Origin: Leuctra nigra
Lineage: Eukaryota > Arthropoda > Insecta > Plecoptera > Leuctridae
Length of the DNA stretch: 64,000 nt
Reading direction: 5' to 3'
Assembly: GCA_934045905.1 (NCBI GenBank)
Contig: OW203764.1
Coordinates: 37,879,434-37,943,433, forward strand
In this document: piece by piece, positions 1-10,000 of the stretch
Position numbering within the stretch: position 1 is the first letter of the stretch
How the letters are laid out: each line of letters opens with the position of its first letter
The notes under the pieces: model-generated
Told to the model about the DNA's origin: nothing
The model's database searches: none
What the model saw: the letters and a program-made list of their open reading frames with translations, nothing else
Program-made: the position numbers and the translations under genes

Positions 1-604
1 AAATTAATACGTGATTTCTACAAAATTATATGTAAAAACAAAATGGCTGCTCAAAAATGTCTATAATTTTTTTATTTGTTAACTATATTTAACGGATCAA
101 AATAGTAATTATTTTATTTTTATTTTCAATTAGCATGTGCTATAAATCTCAAAATGAATGTGGAATCAAAATTTTTGTCAATGTAAGTAGAAAATGTCGT
201 TAGAAAAAATGGCTATAAAAAGCCGATTTCGGTAAACTTTTTATATGTCATAGTGTATCAAGTGAGGAATATTTCAGTGCAAAAATGAAGTCGATAACTT
301 AAATGACGACTTGACTAGAGCAGTTTTAATAAAATTGATGTTTTTGTATTTAAATGAATATGATTGGATAACAATGAAAGCGATCAAGCTGATTATTTTT
401 TTGGAGTTGCACAAAACATTGCAAAAAAATAAAAAAATCTTGAAAGTAAAAATTTGCTTCACATTTTCAAGTGAAAAATTAAATGGTGATTTTGACAAAA
501 CACTTGATAAAAACAAAATGGCGGCCCAAAATGTGGTAAACTTTCGTTTATGAGTTATGTGGGTAGACCTCAATAATATTGTCAAAAAACATTTTTAGAA
601 ACAA
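1..604. other. AT-rich intergenic stretch, no gene seen
   Basis: No coding signal or RNA gene is visible. The stretch is AT-rich and has runs such as 'aaaatggc' near 42 and 516, a phrase common in the degenerate repeats of this window. It ends where the RT-coding fragment of a LINE begins. Confidence 0.5.
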
Positions 605-1534
605 TTAGTTTGGGGTTGGACCCTTTTTTTCAGTAAAACGACTGGAGTAGAAGGGGAGAGCTTGAAGGAGATACACTGAGTCTTCTCTAGATTCAATTTC
701 ATTCCGTTTTCCTGCATCCATAGGTACACAAGTAGCATCCAAACTTTCTTGAAGTATGTTACAATCGGAATTTGACTTGATCACTTGGTATAAGATACAA
801 TCATCTGCGTAGAGTCTAATGCTGCATCTCATGTTACTTGAAATGTCATTGATGTAAACAAGAAACAGCAATGGCCCGAGCACACTGCCCTGTGGCACGC
901 CTGAGTTTACAGGGGTTGATTCTGACATCTCATTCCCTACTCGGACTCGCTGGGTTCTGTCATAAAGGTACTCACTTATCCATTTTACCACCCTCAGATC
1001 TATACAGGGCAAGTTTGTAAGTTTCATCAAGAGTTTGTCATGAGGTACAACATCGAAAGCCTTGGACATATCTAATAACAGAGCATCAATCTGCCCCCCT
1101 TTATCAATCGCAATGATAATCGTCTGAGATAAACCAGCTAGACTGGCATCACAGGAATCATTTCCTCGGAACCCAAATTGGAAATGGGATAGGAAATCAG
1201 AAGATTCCCACAGCTTCCGCAAGTATAGTTTCCAACCAATTGTTCAAAAAGCTTGCATAAACTGATTGGCCGATAGTTGCCTGGGATGTCTTTCTTGCCT
1301 CCTCCCTTGAATACTGGGATGACAGTAGCAGTCTTCCATTCTTGAGGGAGGTAAGTATTGTTTATGATTATTTGGAAGAATATCATCAAGTAGGATGTTA
1401 CTGGGCCAACAGCGAGCTTGAGAAGTTGACTTGTTATGTCATCAGGTCCTGGAGCTGTGTGGGGTTTTAAGCGGGAAATGGCCTTGGAAATATCACTGCG
1501 TTCAATGACAAAATGTGAATAGTTATCTCTGTTG
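605..1534 (-). pseudogene. LINE reverse transcriptase fragment
   Basis: Two overlapping open stretches in different frames (1534-1138 and 1222-605) together encode an RT core. The first has APGPDDIT, the LPQEWKTATVIPVFKGG block and NYRPISL; the second has FGFRGNDSC, LLDMSKAFDVVPHD, the [14 protein letters not shown] block and the catalytic YADDC box. The frame change near 1200 marks an indel, and the ORF stops without thumb or C-terminal region. RT would copy element RNA by target-primed reverse transcription, but this copy cannot make a full protein. Confidence 0.85.
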
Positions 1535-1982
1535 CAGAGTGAATGGAAAACACAGCCTTGTATACCTAAGATGAATAGTGTATCCACTAAACGTATTTAA
1601 CATTGGGCCGAATGTAGATGATTTTGGGCGGCGAGTTTGATTGTCTCTCGATCGCAGCGCTAGTCTGCGCTGCGGTCAAAGATTCAACTATGAAATTTTA
1701 ATATAATTTCTCATTCAAAATGCCATTTTAGGAACATATTTTGAATTATTATAATATTATTATTTAAATAAAACAACTTTGGTTTAATAAATGCAATAAC
1801 AAAGGGTAAATAAGATAATAAAATCTTAACACTATGTAGTTCCCCCATATGCCGCCAGGATCGCGTCGTTCTCGAGACAGTTCAAGGTCATATTTTATTC
1901 TCAAAAAATGTTACACGTTTTTGTGCTCAGTGGATACACTATTCATCTTAGGTATACAAGGTTGTGATTTCCATTCGCTCTG
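1535..1982. mobile_element. MITE with ~54-bp TIRs and 7-8 bp TSD
   Basis: Terminal inverted repeats (CAGAGTGAATGG... / ...CCATTCGCTCTG) extend about 54 bases inward and are flanked by the direct repeat TCTGTTG at 1528-1534 and 1983-1989. The TSD may be read as 8 bp if the flanking C is included, which would fit hAT. The 448-bp element has no transposase. It interrupts the LINE ORF: removing it and the neighbouring MITE brings the linker and RT parts close together. Confidence 0.75.
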
Positions 1983-1997
1983 TCTGTTGCCCCCTGG

Positions 1998-2888
1998 CAG
2001 TGGCGTCGGAAGTCTATTTTCCCAGGGGGGGCACATTTTGCTTAGGATCTAGGTAAGTTAGGTACTAAATTGTAAGGGAGAAAATAATACAGTAAATGAC
2101 TATGTGTGTGGGAAACACGATTGCCAAAGGAAACAATGGGGGGTCTGGGGGGAGGGCCCCCCAGCACAATGCGGGTCCGGGGCGCACAGCCCCGGGAGAA
2201 TTTTGAATTTCAAGAATGAATTTGGAGCGTTTCTACGTGATTTCACACTTTTTAAACCGATCTTTCTCTGAACAAATAAATGGACGACATTATTTGTTGG
2301 TAAATTGGATCCGATCCACTTCACGTCAGGACTGCCAAAAAAAGTGATTAAAAAAATATGTGTGGAAAATGTGTCATAAAATTATATAAGTAGGTAATAT
2401 GCACTTGAAAAGTGATTAGTTTTGGATGATATCTCCGCATTTTTTCACATTCACAATAGGTCCAATTTGAAATGCATTATGAAATTAAATCTCAGACATT
2501 TCACATTAAAATGCCGCGCAGCGGATTTTTTTTGAATTTCAAATGATTTTTGTGCATTTTATTTTAATTTTAAGAAAACAAAGGTTAATAATTCACTTAT
2601 ATCAAGAATGTTCATGTAAATATGCCCCGCAGCGATTTTCTCAAACTTTATTACTCTAGGCAGTGTTAAATGATTTTGGTGTAAAATAACAAAATCAATT
2701 GAATTTCGTAAGAAGACTCTCACATGACATTAGGTAACAACAATGCCGCGGAGCGATTTTTTTTGATATTCAGACCTTTTAAAATATATTATGCGTTGCC
2801 AGGGGGGGCAGATTGATACTCTTGCCCCCCCTTCAGACGTCTAGGGGGGGCACGTGCCCCTGCTGTCCCCCCGGTTCCGACGCCACTG
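1998..2888. mobile_element. hAT-like MITE, copy 1, perfect 8-bp TSD
   Basis: It starts CAGTGGCGTCGGAA and ends TTCCGACGCCACTG, and is flanked by the exact 8-bp duplication CCCCCTGG (1990-1997 and 2889-2896). TIR type and TSD length fit the hAT superfamily. The 891-bp interior is non-coding and holds repeated 'atgccgcgcagcg'-type phrases and G-rich subterminal blocks. A second copy with its own TSD lies at 28894-29716. It sits inside the LINE fragment, so it arrived later. Confidence 0.9.
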
Positions 2889-3094
2889 CCCCCTGGTGAA
2901 TAAGGAAAAGGCTGGATCTTAATTGTGCAAGCCCCAAAAGTTTGATTGTAAGTCGAATTTAGTATGTTCGCCTTTTCCCTGTCCATTGTTGCGAATTCCC
3001 CATCAGGTTTAATCAGCGAAGGTACACTTGGCACATTTAAAATTGATCGGTGAGCAAATTTGAATGACTGCTGGTCATGTTCCATATTAATCAA
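2889..3094 (-). pseudogene. LINE ORF2 linker fragment (between endonuclease and RT)
   Basis: The minus-strand translation holds a SIL.VPSVPSLIKPDGEFAT block followed by DREKANILNSTYNQTF. This is the usual 'I P .L...DG...T D..KA..LN..F...F' linker of CR1/jockey-group LINEs; the intact LINE in this window has the same block at residues 408-437. It continues the endonuclease-proximal pieces at higher coordinates. Confidence 0.75.
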
Positions 3095-3245
3095 AGCTTG
3101 TTATTATCATTGAAATGTGAGGTCACCTACTAGAGTGAGACAAGGAGATCGCTTGGAAGTTAACTTCTGAAGGTGCGATCTAACATTTTTCAGCCAATCA
3201 GATTTATTGAACAATCAATTTTAAATGTGCCAAGTGTACTAGTCG
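3055..3245. mobile_element. Short MITE-like insertion related to 49602-49822
   Basis: An inverted pair (about 3021-3052 and 3211-3242, cacttggcacatttaaaatt and its complement) brackets a segment with 'ttattatcattgaaat' and 'ttttcagccaatca'. Both phrases recur in the same order near 49680-49780. LINE linker coding continues on the far side, so this is an insertion. Exact ends and TSD are not resolved. Confidence 0.5.
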
Positions 3246-3387
3246 TTGCTGCATACCTTCAATTGTTTCAGGTGAGAGTAGAACTTCTTCCAAGATTGGT
3301 TTGATTTACCATCACATATTTTCATAATGTATCGATTGTAGGCTTCGAACTTTGCTGCGTTAAGCTTTGTTATTAGTTCTTTGAATT

Positions 3388-3431
3388 AGGAGCGATTTAA
3401 TTTCCTGTGCACAGGAAATTAAATCGCTCCT
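3388..3431. repeat. 44-bp perfect palindrome
   Basis: A perfect 22+22 palindrome with no loop is centred between 3409 and 3410 (arms end in ...CCTGTG|CACAGG...). It lies at the junction where LINE linker coding (minus strand) gives way to unrelated sequence. It may be an inverted-duplication scar from an insertion, or an assembly fold-back. Confidence 0.9.
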
Positions 3432-3768
3432 TGGATGTACTCTAAGGCTGGATCCAGGTAATTAGTTTTGACTAAAATATTAGTAGGTATTCGAAATATA
3501 CTTATAGTTCATAATTATAATAATTATAATAACTATAAGTTTAATATTAATCTTCACTTGGAATTCCTCAATAATGTCAAATGCCAACTGTAATATTACT
3601 TATAAATACCTACATATTTTAAATTTTAATACTCTACTTTAAGAATACTTTCCTAAATACCCTAACATATGGGGGCCTCATTATTGAGTCTCTCAAGGGT
3701 CAATACATTGTAATATGTACTATTGTAATGTGAAAAGGAAATAAAACTATGAAACTATGAAAACTATT
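3432..3768 (+). mobile_element. Possible LINE 3'-end fragment inside the older LINE
   Basis: This non-coding stretch ends with AATAAAACTATGAAACTATG-like short direct repeats, typical of CR1/jockey-group 3' tails, just before endonuclease coding of the older LINE resumes. No ORF is present. The call rests only on the tail and position. Confidence 0.35.
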
Positions 3769-3769
3769 G

Positions 3770-4335
3770 TACTTTGAATCTTGACCATCGCTCCGCCACA
3801 CTGCCAGATGAAGATTCCCATTCCACAAAATTCGATATGAGGTGATGCAAGCCCTTTGCGTCAGCTTTCTTGTAAAGCCAGATTCTTCTGGCCAATGGAG
3901 ATTTCGTTTTAACTCCCGGATTATATTTGATTGTCAGAATGACCCCTTTGTGATCGCTAATGCCATCAACAACATCACGTCCACTAGCATTTCTGGAGGG
4001 CTAATTAGAAAAACATCAAGAAGAGGCGCTGTACCGGTGGTGATACGGGTGGGCTGGTTTACAGTCTGTATCAAATTATGGTCATCTAGCAAATTATTTA
4101 TAATTATTTGCATGTGGCTCGTAGAATCAGGGAGAAGTGACCAATTAGCGTTTGGTAGGTTGAAATCACCCCCAACGATGATTTGATCGCTATAGCGACA
4201 ACCTGGGATTTAAGGGATTCCAGCTTCATATTCAAGCTATTCATGATTGAGAAGGATCATTGTCTGGAGGACGATAGGCCCCAAGAATATACACTGGATG
4301 ATTACCCGTTCCTAACCGGATGCAGGTATTCTTTG
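3770..4335 (-). pseudogene. LINE endonuclease (APE-type) fragment
   Basis: Minus-strand translation shows IRLGTGNHPVYILGAYRPP near 4325-4260, then GGDFNLPNANWS near 4180-4140, then a block ending LLDVFLISPPEM. These are the middle motifs of an APE-type LINE endonuclease; the GGDFNLP motif holds a catalytic Asp/Asn. Frame changes separate the pieces, and the catalytic SDH motif is not clear. It nicks target DNA in active elements; here it is a relic. Confidence 0.75.
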
Positions 4336-5681
4336 TATATTGCATCTTGACTAATTAAAATCCCAATTTGGTGTATTTTAAAAAAAATGTGAGCCCTTTT
4401 GTAGCTCTGCAGGCACAACAATAATTACAAAGATGGAATTTTCAAGATTACAAGTATGGAATACTGAAAGTGCGATGTGTTTCTTACTTTCTTTCTCCTG
4501 CGAGTAGGTATTCTCACTTCACTAATTTAAACACAATCGGAGATTGAAGAACATGTCATTATTTTATACGACACGGAATAGCCAAATACAAAGGGAAATG
4601 AGGCAGGAAGGTTTAATTAATTACTCAAGTTCACTTGATGAAACTTTGTACTGACTTTTATTAAAGATTTGAAAATAGGTATACACTACGTAAAAACTAA
4701 CAAAATTCATATTGTGTAGCTGTATTTCTTGAGTAAATTATACTGTGCTTGGAACAAATAAAATATTTTATTTTAGCAAAGTAACAGTTTCATTTCCAGC
4801 TTGTACAAATTCGTCATAAATTACCTCTATTACAAAGCACTCACTATACATTACAAAGTTATTAAAATAAACAAATATTGTCACAAACAATTCCTAAAAT
4901 ATAATGTGACGACTGTTGATCTCTAATGTAAGATGTTGGATTTTGTCCATCAATAAACAAAAATCAACCTAGGCATAATAGTTACCTATCACTTGCCTAA
5001 ATCAAAGAGATTTCATAATCAGTCCATAATCAACAGAAATTACATAATATTATGTAGTACCTACTGGAAATAATAACAATAATTTCCAGATAGCAAAACC
5101 ACAAGCCTTAATTACTACAAAACTCACCTCATTCATTATTCATTTATCATTAAATGTTTGACAATATACTTTATATCATATCTAGTGGAGCGTACTGTAC
5201 TGTACTAAGTCGTACACTCACTCACTCAACAATACCGTTACTGCCTAATACACTGATAGATTGTTCAAGAATGATTTTTGTGACATGTCAATCCATATCG
5301 AAATTCGAAGGTAACCAACCACTAAAATAAAATTCTGAACCTAACCTACACTTCAGATAAAGTAGACAGAGTTTACTTTAACCTAGGTACCTAACTTATT
5401 ACTAGGGCTAGGATCTTTAGGACATATCCTTTTTAATTTTTTGTTCAGACGCGTCTAAAAATGATACATGTTTCATGTGTTCTTGATTTAAAAAATAAGT
5501 GTTTTATTTTGCCTGAAAATGTTTTTTTTTTATGAATTCAGTACTTTTCTTTCTTTGTTTTTTTGTCATTTTTTAAAATTATTGGGGGAAATAATATCAA
5601 ATATTTGTTTCAAGTAACAAATAAATTGTTGTCTTCACAAAATTTCCATCCTCCACTTGGATGACCAACAAATTGATATAA
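4336..5681. other. No gene seen; AT-rich
   Basis: No ORF, RNA gene or terminal inverted repeat could be supported. A 'tctagtggagcg' phrase at 5184 recurs at 7198 and near 15850 inside other repeats, so at least part of this stretch is repeat-derived. Confidence 0.5.
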
Positions 5682-6584
5682 CTAGGAAAACGCTCTGTGT
5701 GACGCGTTGATGAGCGAGCACGGATACACGCAACACCTCGAACCGAAATTATGTCAATCGAAAATGGCATTAAAAGCCAATAGTTCTTGAATTTCGTCAC
5801 AGACTTATATAAATATCTCCAAAATCTCCAAAAATATTGGTCCCAATAACCTTGCTAAGTTTTAAGTTGATCGATTAACCCTTTGATTTAACGGTTCCTT
5901 GTTAAGTTTCAAAAATCACAGGATATCTTTCAAAAAATATACCTGGGACCACTCATATGATATGATATTAGTGTGTACACAATATCAGATCAATCTGTTG
6001 AACGGTCATTATTAGTTTCATTTCGTTTGAAACTTTCTGCTCTAACTACCTTGCCTTAAACTGAAGATTCGAAGTCGCCGTGAATTTGACAGCCAACACG
6101 CAAAATGTCCCTAGAATTACAAAAACTTTTGAAAATAACGACAGATTAGACCGGAAATTGGCAAAAATATCTTAAATGTTGGTACCAATGACCATGCAAA
6201 GTTTTTAGTTGGTCGGTCAATCGGTTCTAGTTTAAATTTCAAAACTCACAGGAAATATGGTTTCAAATTTAAACCAATGGGAGAATTTTGCTGAAACTTT
6301 TTATGATTGGGTACAATGTTGGTTGCAATTACTTTGCTAAATTTCAAATTGAGCAGAGCAACCAATCGAAAGATATTTTTTTTTAAACTTGAACCAATCA
6401 CAGGAGCCCGTTCAAAAACGATCCCAGGGACCGCATAGATTACGTTAGCATATGAGCAAAGTTTCAGATCGATTGAATTTGCGGTTTAACCTGGGCTGTG
6501 CGGACAAAAAAAAAACAAAAAAACAAAAAAACACACAGAGAAAGTGCCATAAGAGTACCGTGGTGACGCTCGCTACGCTCCCTC
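5682..6584 (-). mobile_element. ~0.9-kb 'GAGCGAGCG...CCTAG' repeat, copy 1
   Basis: One end is CTAGGAAAACGCTCTGTG and the other is a GAGCGAGCG-like block. Internal phrases recur in the same order in copies near 30515, 33473, 41911, 49198 and 54089 (for example 'aaaatcacaggat', 'gttttaagttgatcg'). Read from the GAGCGAGCG side, full-length copies end ...GAGCGTTTTCCTAG and are followed by T, with a GCTC/GAGC stem before the end. This resembles a Helitron 3' terminus, but the usual 5' TC is absent. No coding capacity. Confidence 0.65.
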
Positions 6585-6713
6585 AAAAATACAAGTTAAT
6601 TTTAATATCTTACTCCAAAATTAACTCCTCAACCAATAAATCAAATAATATATTGACGAATATTACAAAGCATAACATTTCATAGGTCCTTTTTCGGGAT
6701 TTTATGGTCCTTT

Positions 6714-6719
6714 TTTAAT
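6714..6719 (-). promoter_or_regulatory. Candidate polyadenylation signal (ATTAAA) of mle
   Basis: The first hexamer variant downstream of the stop codon at 6822-6824 on the minus strand is ATTAAA, about 100 bases beyond it. No AATAAA was found nearer. This is position-based only and weak. Confidence 0.25.
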
Positions 6720-6821
6720 AGTTTTAAGGTACTATTTGCCTGCCTTTTTGGACGTTTCATAGGTCCTAAACATCCAAGCCCTACCTATTACCCGGTAAGT
6801 GACAGCCACAATAGCCACATG

Positions 6822-7020
6822 CTAATAGCCTCCCTTGAACCCCCCTCCTCCTGAGAACTTCCCCCCTCCCCCACCTCCTCTGTTGGCCCCATACCCTCGT
6901 CCCCCTCCATCACCACCACCATAGCCGCTGCCGCCTCTGAAGCCTCCCCTGGAGCCCCCGGAGCCACGTTTGAACTTCTTGGGATGCCAGTAAGTGCCTT
7001 TAGGTTGTTGACTCTGGGAT
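6822..7020 (-). CDS. mle: mle last exon: RGG-rich C-terminal tail
   Basis: The acceptor ...TTGCTGCAG precedes base 7020, whose A completes a split Gly codon. The exon encodes [19 protein letters not shown] followed by glycine/arginine repeats ([19 protein letters not shown]) and ends in FKGGY and TAG. RGG tails in DHX9/MLE bind nucleic acid and carry nuclear transport and arginine methylation sites. At roughly 65 residues it is shorter than the tail of human DHX9. Alternative frames are open only because of the repeated GGN codons. Confidence 0.9.
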
Positions 7021-10000
7021 CTGCAGCAAGAGAAGAACACAATAAATACTTTAGAATTACATTTGCAATAAACAGTAAAAGTAAGTAGTTCTATACAAGA
7101 TGCAAGAAATTATTTGGTTCAATGAGGAAACAAGTGTTAGGAAACATGATCATTCAATTCAATTCAATTGTTTATTCACGCATAGGAATACACTACATCT
7201 AGTGGAGCGGTCGCTCCACGCCAGCCAAGTCGTACGGCGCGCACACTCTCATATAAAGGCTGGAGCAAACCCACTTTTACTGTAAGCATCAAAGTGGCAT
7301 TTTCGGCCTACTGGATCTTAAAATTGGAAAATCTCACATGAAATATCCTAATTTCGAGTATGGCCCACCCTACAACATGTAAACATGTACCAAATTTGGG
7401 AACAATAGGTTATGCCCTTTGCGAGCTAGAGGGCCGTGAAAATCGTGTTTTAGGGCGGTTTTAATCAGTAATAATCTTAGTAGTAGGCTGGAGCTAGAAT
7501 CCGGTAAACAGGCCACAGCCTGTGTGATCTCACATTTTTACCACGTGTGCACTTTTGGCGTCTGATTTGCCCTCCTCCCCTTGACTTTTTTTTGTGCCGC
7601 CATTTTGAAACCAAAAGTGACGTCATATCTCAACAACGGCTGGACCGATTGGAACGAAAATAGCGCCAAACGATTCGGACGGTCATCTATATGGATTATC
7701 AATGGCAACAGACTAAAAGTTATGTTAACGAAACCGGAAATGACGTCATGAAATTTGAAATTCATCGATTGGCATTTCGGCAACAAATTTGATCCAATTA
7801 TTTTGATATATGTGTTATCTATTTATATTTTATCGGAAAATAAGCACGGAGTTTGTCAGGAGTTCGTTAAATACACGAAGTGGTAGTTTTAAACATAACT
7901 GTACGTTTTATTAAAAGAAAACTAATATTAATTCACAAAGTAAATCCACACAGGATAACACGTCTAGGTTCTACAACTTCTGTTGATGCACTGAGAAAGA
8001 GCAAAGAGGAAGTTCATCCTCCAAGCTGCCAATAGTTCAAAACCAAAATGTCAGTTTAGTAAGGTTAAGTTGGCAGTGCTGTAGCGGGAGAATTTCGAAA
8101 ATATGCAATTTGCAACATATGTAACGTACGTATGTACTTTTGATTTCTTATTTGACTTGTTATAAAACCAACCGGAAGCCGCCATTTTGAAACCGGAAGT
8201 GACATCATATCTTAATAACGTCTAAATAGATTTGAACGAAACCAGCGCCAAACAATTTAGACGGTCAACTTTATGTATTATCATCAATAATATTTGCAGT
8301 TTCCTATACCGAAATCGGAAATGACGTCACACATTTTAGAAATCTCACACATTTACATTTTGATGCAATAAATATACTATTTGAGACAGCATATAATAAA
8401 ATGTTATCATGTTTAAATTATAATTCAAAATGTCAGTGATTTCAGCAGCCATTTTGAAACTGGAATTAACGTCATATCTTGAAATTTGGTTGACTGATCA
8501 GTATGAAACTAGCGCCAAACGATTCAGAAGGCCATCTCTATGGAATAGGAACAGTCAAACAATTTTCCTATTTATGAGGCCGGAAATGACGTCATTCAAA
8601 TTTATAAATCATTATAATCCCCTCCTATACAATAAATACATATTCAGAAAGCTTAAAATTATACACATCATTTATAGTTATAAATTCTATGTGACAGTGC
8701 AGAAAGTTCAGCAGCCATTTTGAAAACCGAAGTGTTGCCATATCTCGGAACTGGGTTGACCGATTGGAATGAAACCTTTGCTATTCTTCATGAGAATAAC
8801 CAAATTGTAAAGGGTGATTTTTTTCTTAAAGGATTTAGTAATTGTTCATTTGATATGTGTCACACATAAGTTGTAAGAATAAACTAAAAAAGTAGTGATA
8901 TCCCCATAAAAACACTCCGTGTAAAAATACCAGCCAAGTCTCTTCAACTTGAAAAAAAATAATGAAATCTAAAAATTCTGCACTGAAAAGTAGTGATATC
9001 AAAAAATTAGCCAAGTCAAAACTTTATTTGAAAATAAAAAAATACTTGGCGCATCGTTTTTTTAGGGCAGCATAGGTATATTAGTATAGTGTATATTTGA
9101 TGTATATTTCATATCTGGCATATACTTTTCAACTATTTATATACACGATGCGCCAAGTATTTTTTGATTTTCAAATAAAGTTTTGACTTGGCAAATTTTT
9201 TGATATCGCTACTTTTCAGTGCAGAATTTTTAGATTTCATTATTTTTTTTTTCAAGTTGAAGTATTTTCTTTTAGTTGAAGTATTTTCAAGCTGGTATTT
9301 TTACACGGAGTGTTTTTTATGGGGATAAAATATACTAACAGCTTTGAATATTTAGAATTTTAATTCTATGAAAAAAAACTAAACTTATTAATCAGATGTG
9401 AGAAAACAATTAAAGCATAATATTATAACAGACCTAACTTGCTGATGATGACTATTCCATACTTCATGGACCAGGTTATCGTAGAAGTTGCAAAGTTAGA
9501 TGAAGAGAAATTATACGCTTTGAAATTTAGTTTAGATTTTTGAAACATTACCTAGTCTAAGAGAAGTCATTAGCTGTTAACCTTCACCTCTTCAAAGGGA
9601 ATTTGAAAAGGCTGTGAGTAATGGAGTTCAGATAGGTGTGACTTTAAAAAGCAAAGATGTTACTTTATTAGTTTTAGGAGCTTTAGAAGACAAAGCTACA
9701 AAACAACTATTTTGAGCCCTAGACCTCTTAACAAGATACAATTGTCGTCACTGACCCCGGCTGTTTAATCGGTTCCATCTGATATCGTCCGGCGTCCAGC
9801 CGACACAGCTGCTTGATCGTGTCCAACACTTTGGCGTCCAACGGGCCGAGCTCGGAGATGCTCTCGGGCTTGCTCGCCGCTCGGACCACGAGGGCCTCGA
9901 GCGCGGGACGCAGGGCGACGATGGAGGCCGCCGTCTCGGGCCTCATCTCCAGGTTGATCCAGTTGTCGAGCCGCACGCACCCCTCGGTGTGCTCCACTTT

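Larger units (their letters stand above)
605..4335 (-). mobile_element. Degenerate CR1-like non-LTR retrotransposon, interrupted by MITEs
   Basis: Read on the minus strand, pieces of one LINE ORF2 appear in collinear order: endonuclease (about 4335-3770), linker (about 3390-3210 and 3050-2889) and reverse transcriptase (1534-605). The pieces resemble the intact CR1-like LINE at 21574-24462 in layout (IP.L..DG linker, [34 protein letters not shown]). At least three insertions break it: a TIR element at 1535-1982, a hAT-like MITE at 1998-2888, and a short MITE around 3055-3210. It ends abruptly near 605 after the RT palm, so the thumb and 3' end are missing. It is a dead copy downstream of the host gene. 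Confidence 0.8.

Noticed and set aside
3842..4186. 114-residue plus-strand ORF
   Set aside because: It is the antisense shadow of a LINE endonuclease (GGDFNLPN motif on the minus strand).
6788..7042. 84-residue alternative frame over the last mle exon
   Set aside because: Open only because of repeated GGN codons; the 6822-7020 frame continues the helicase in phase and gives the RGG tail.
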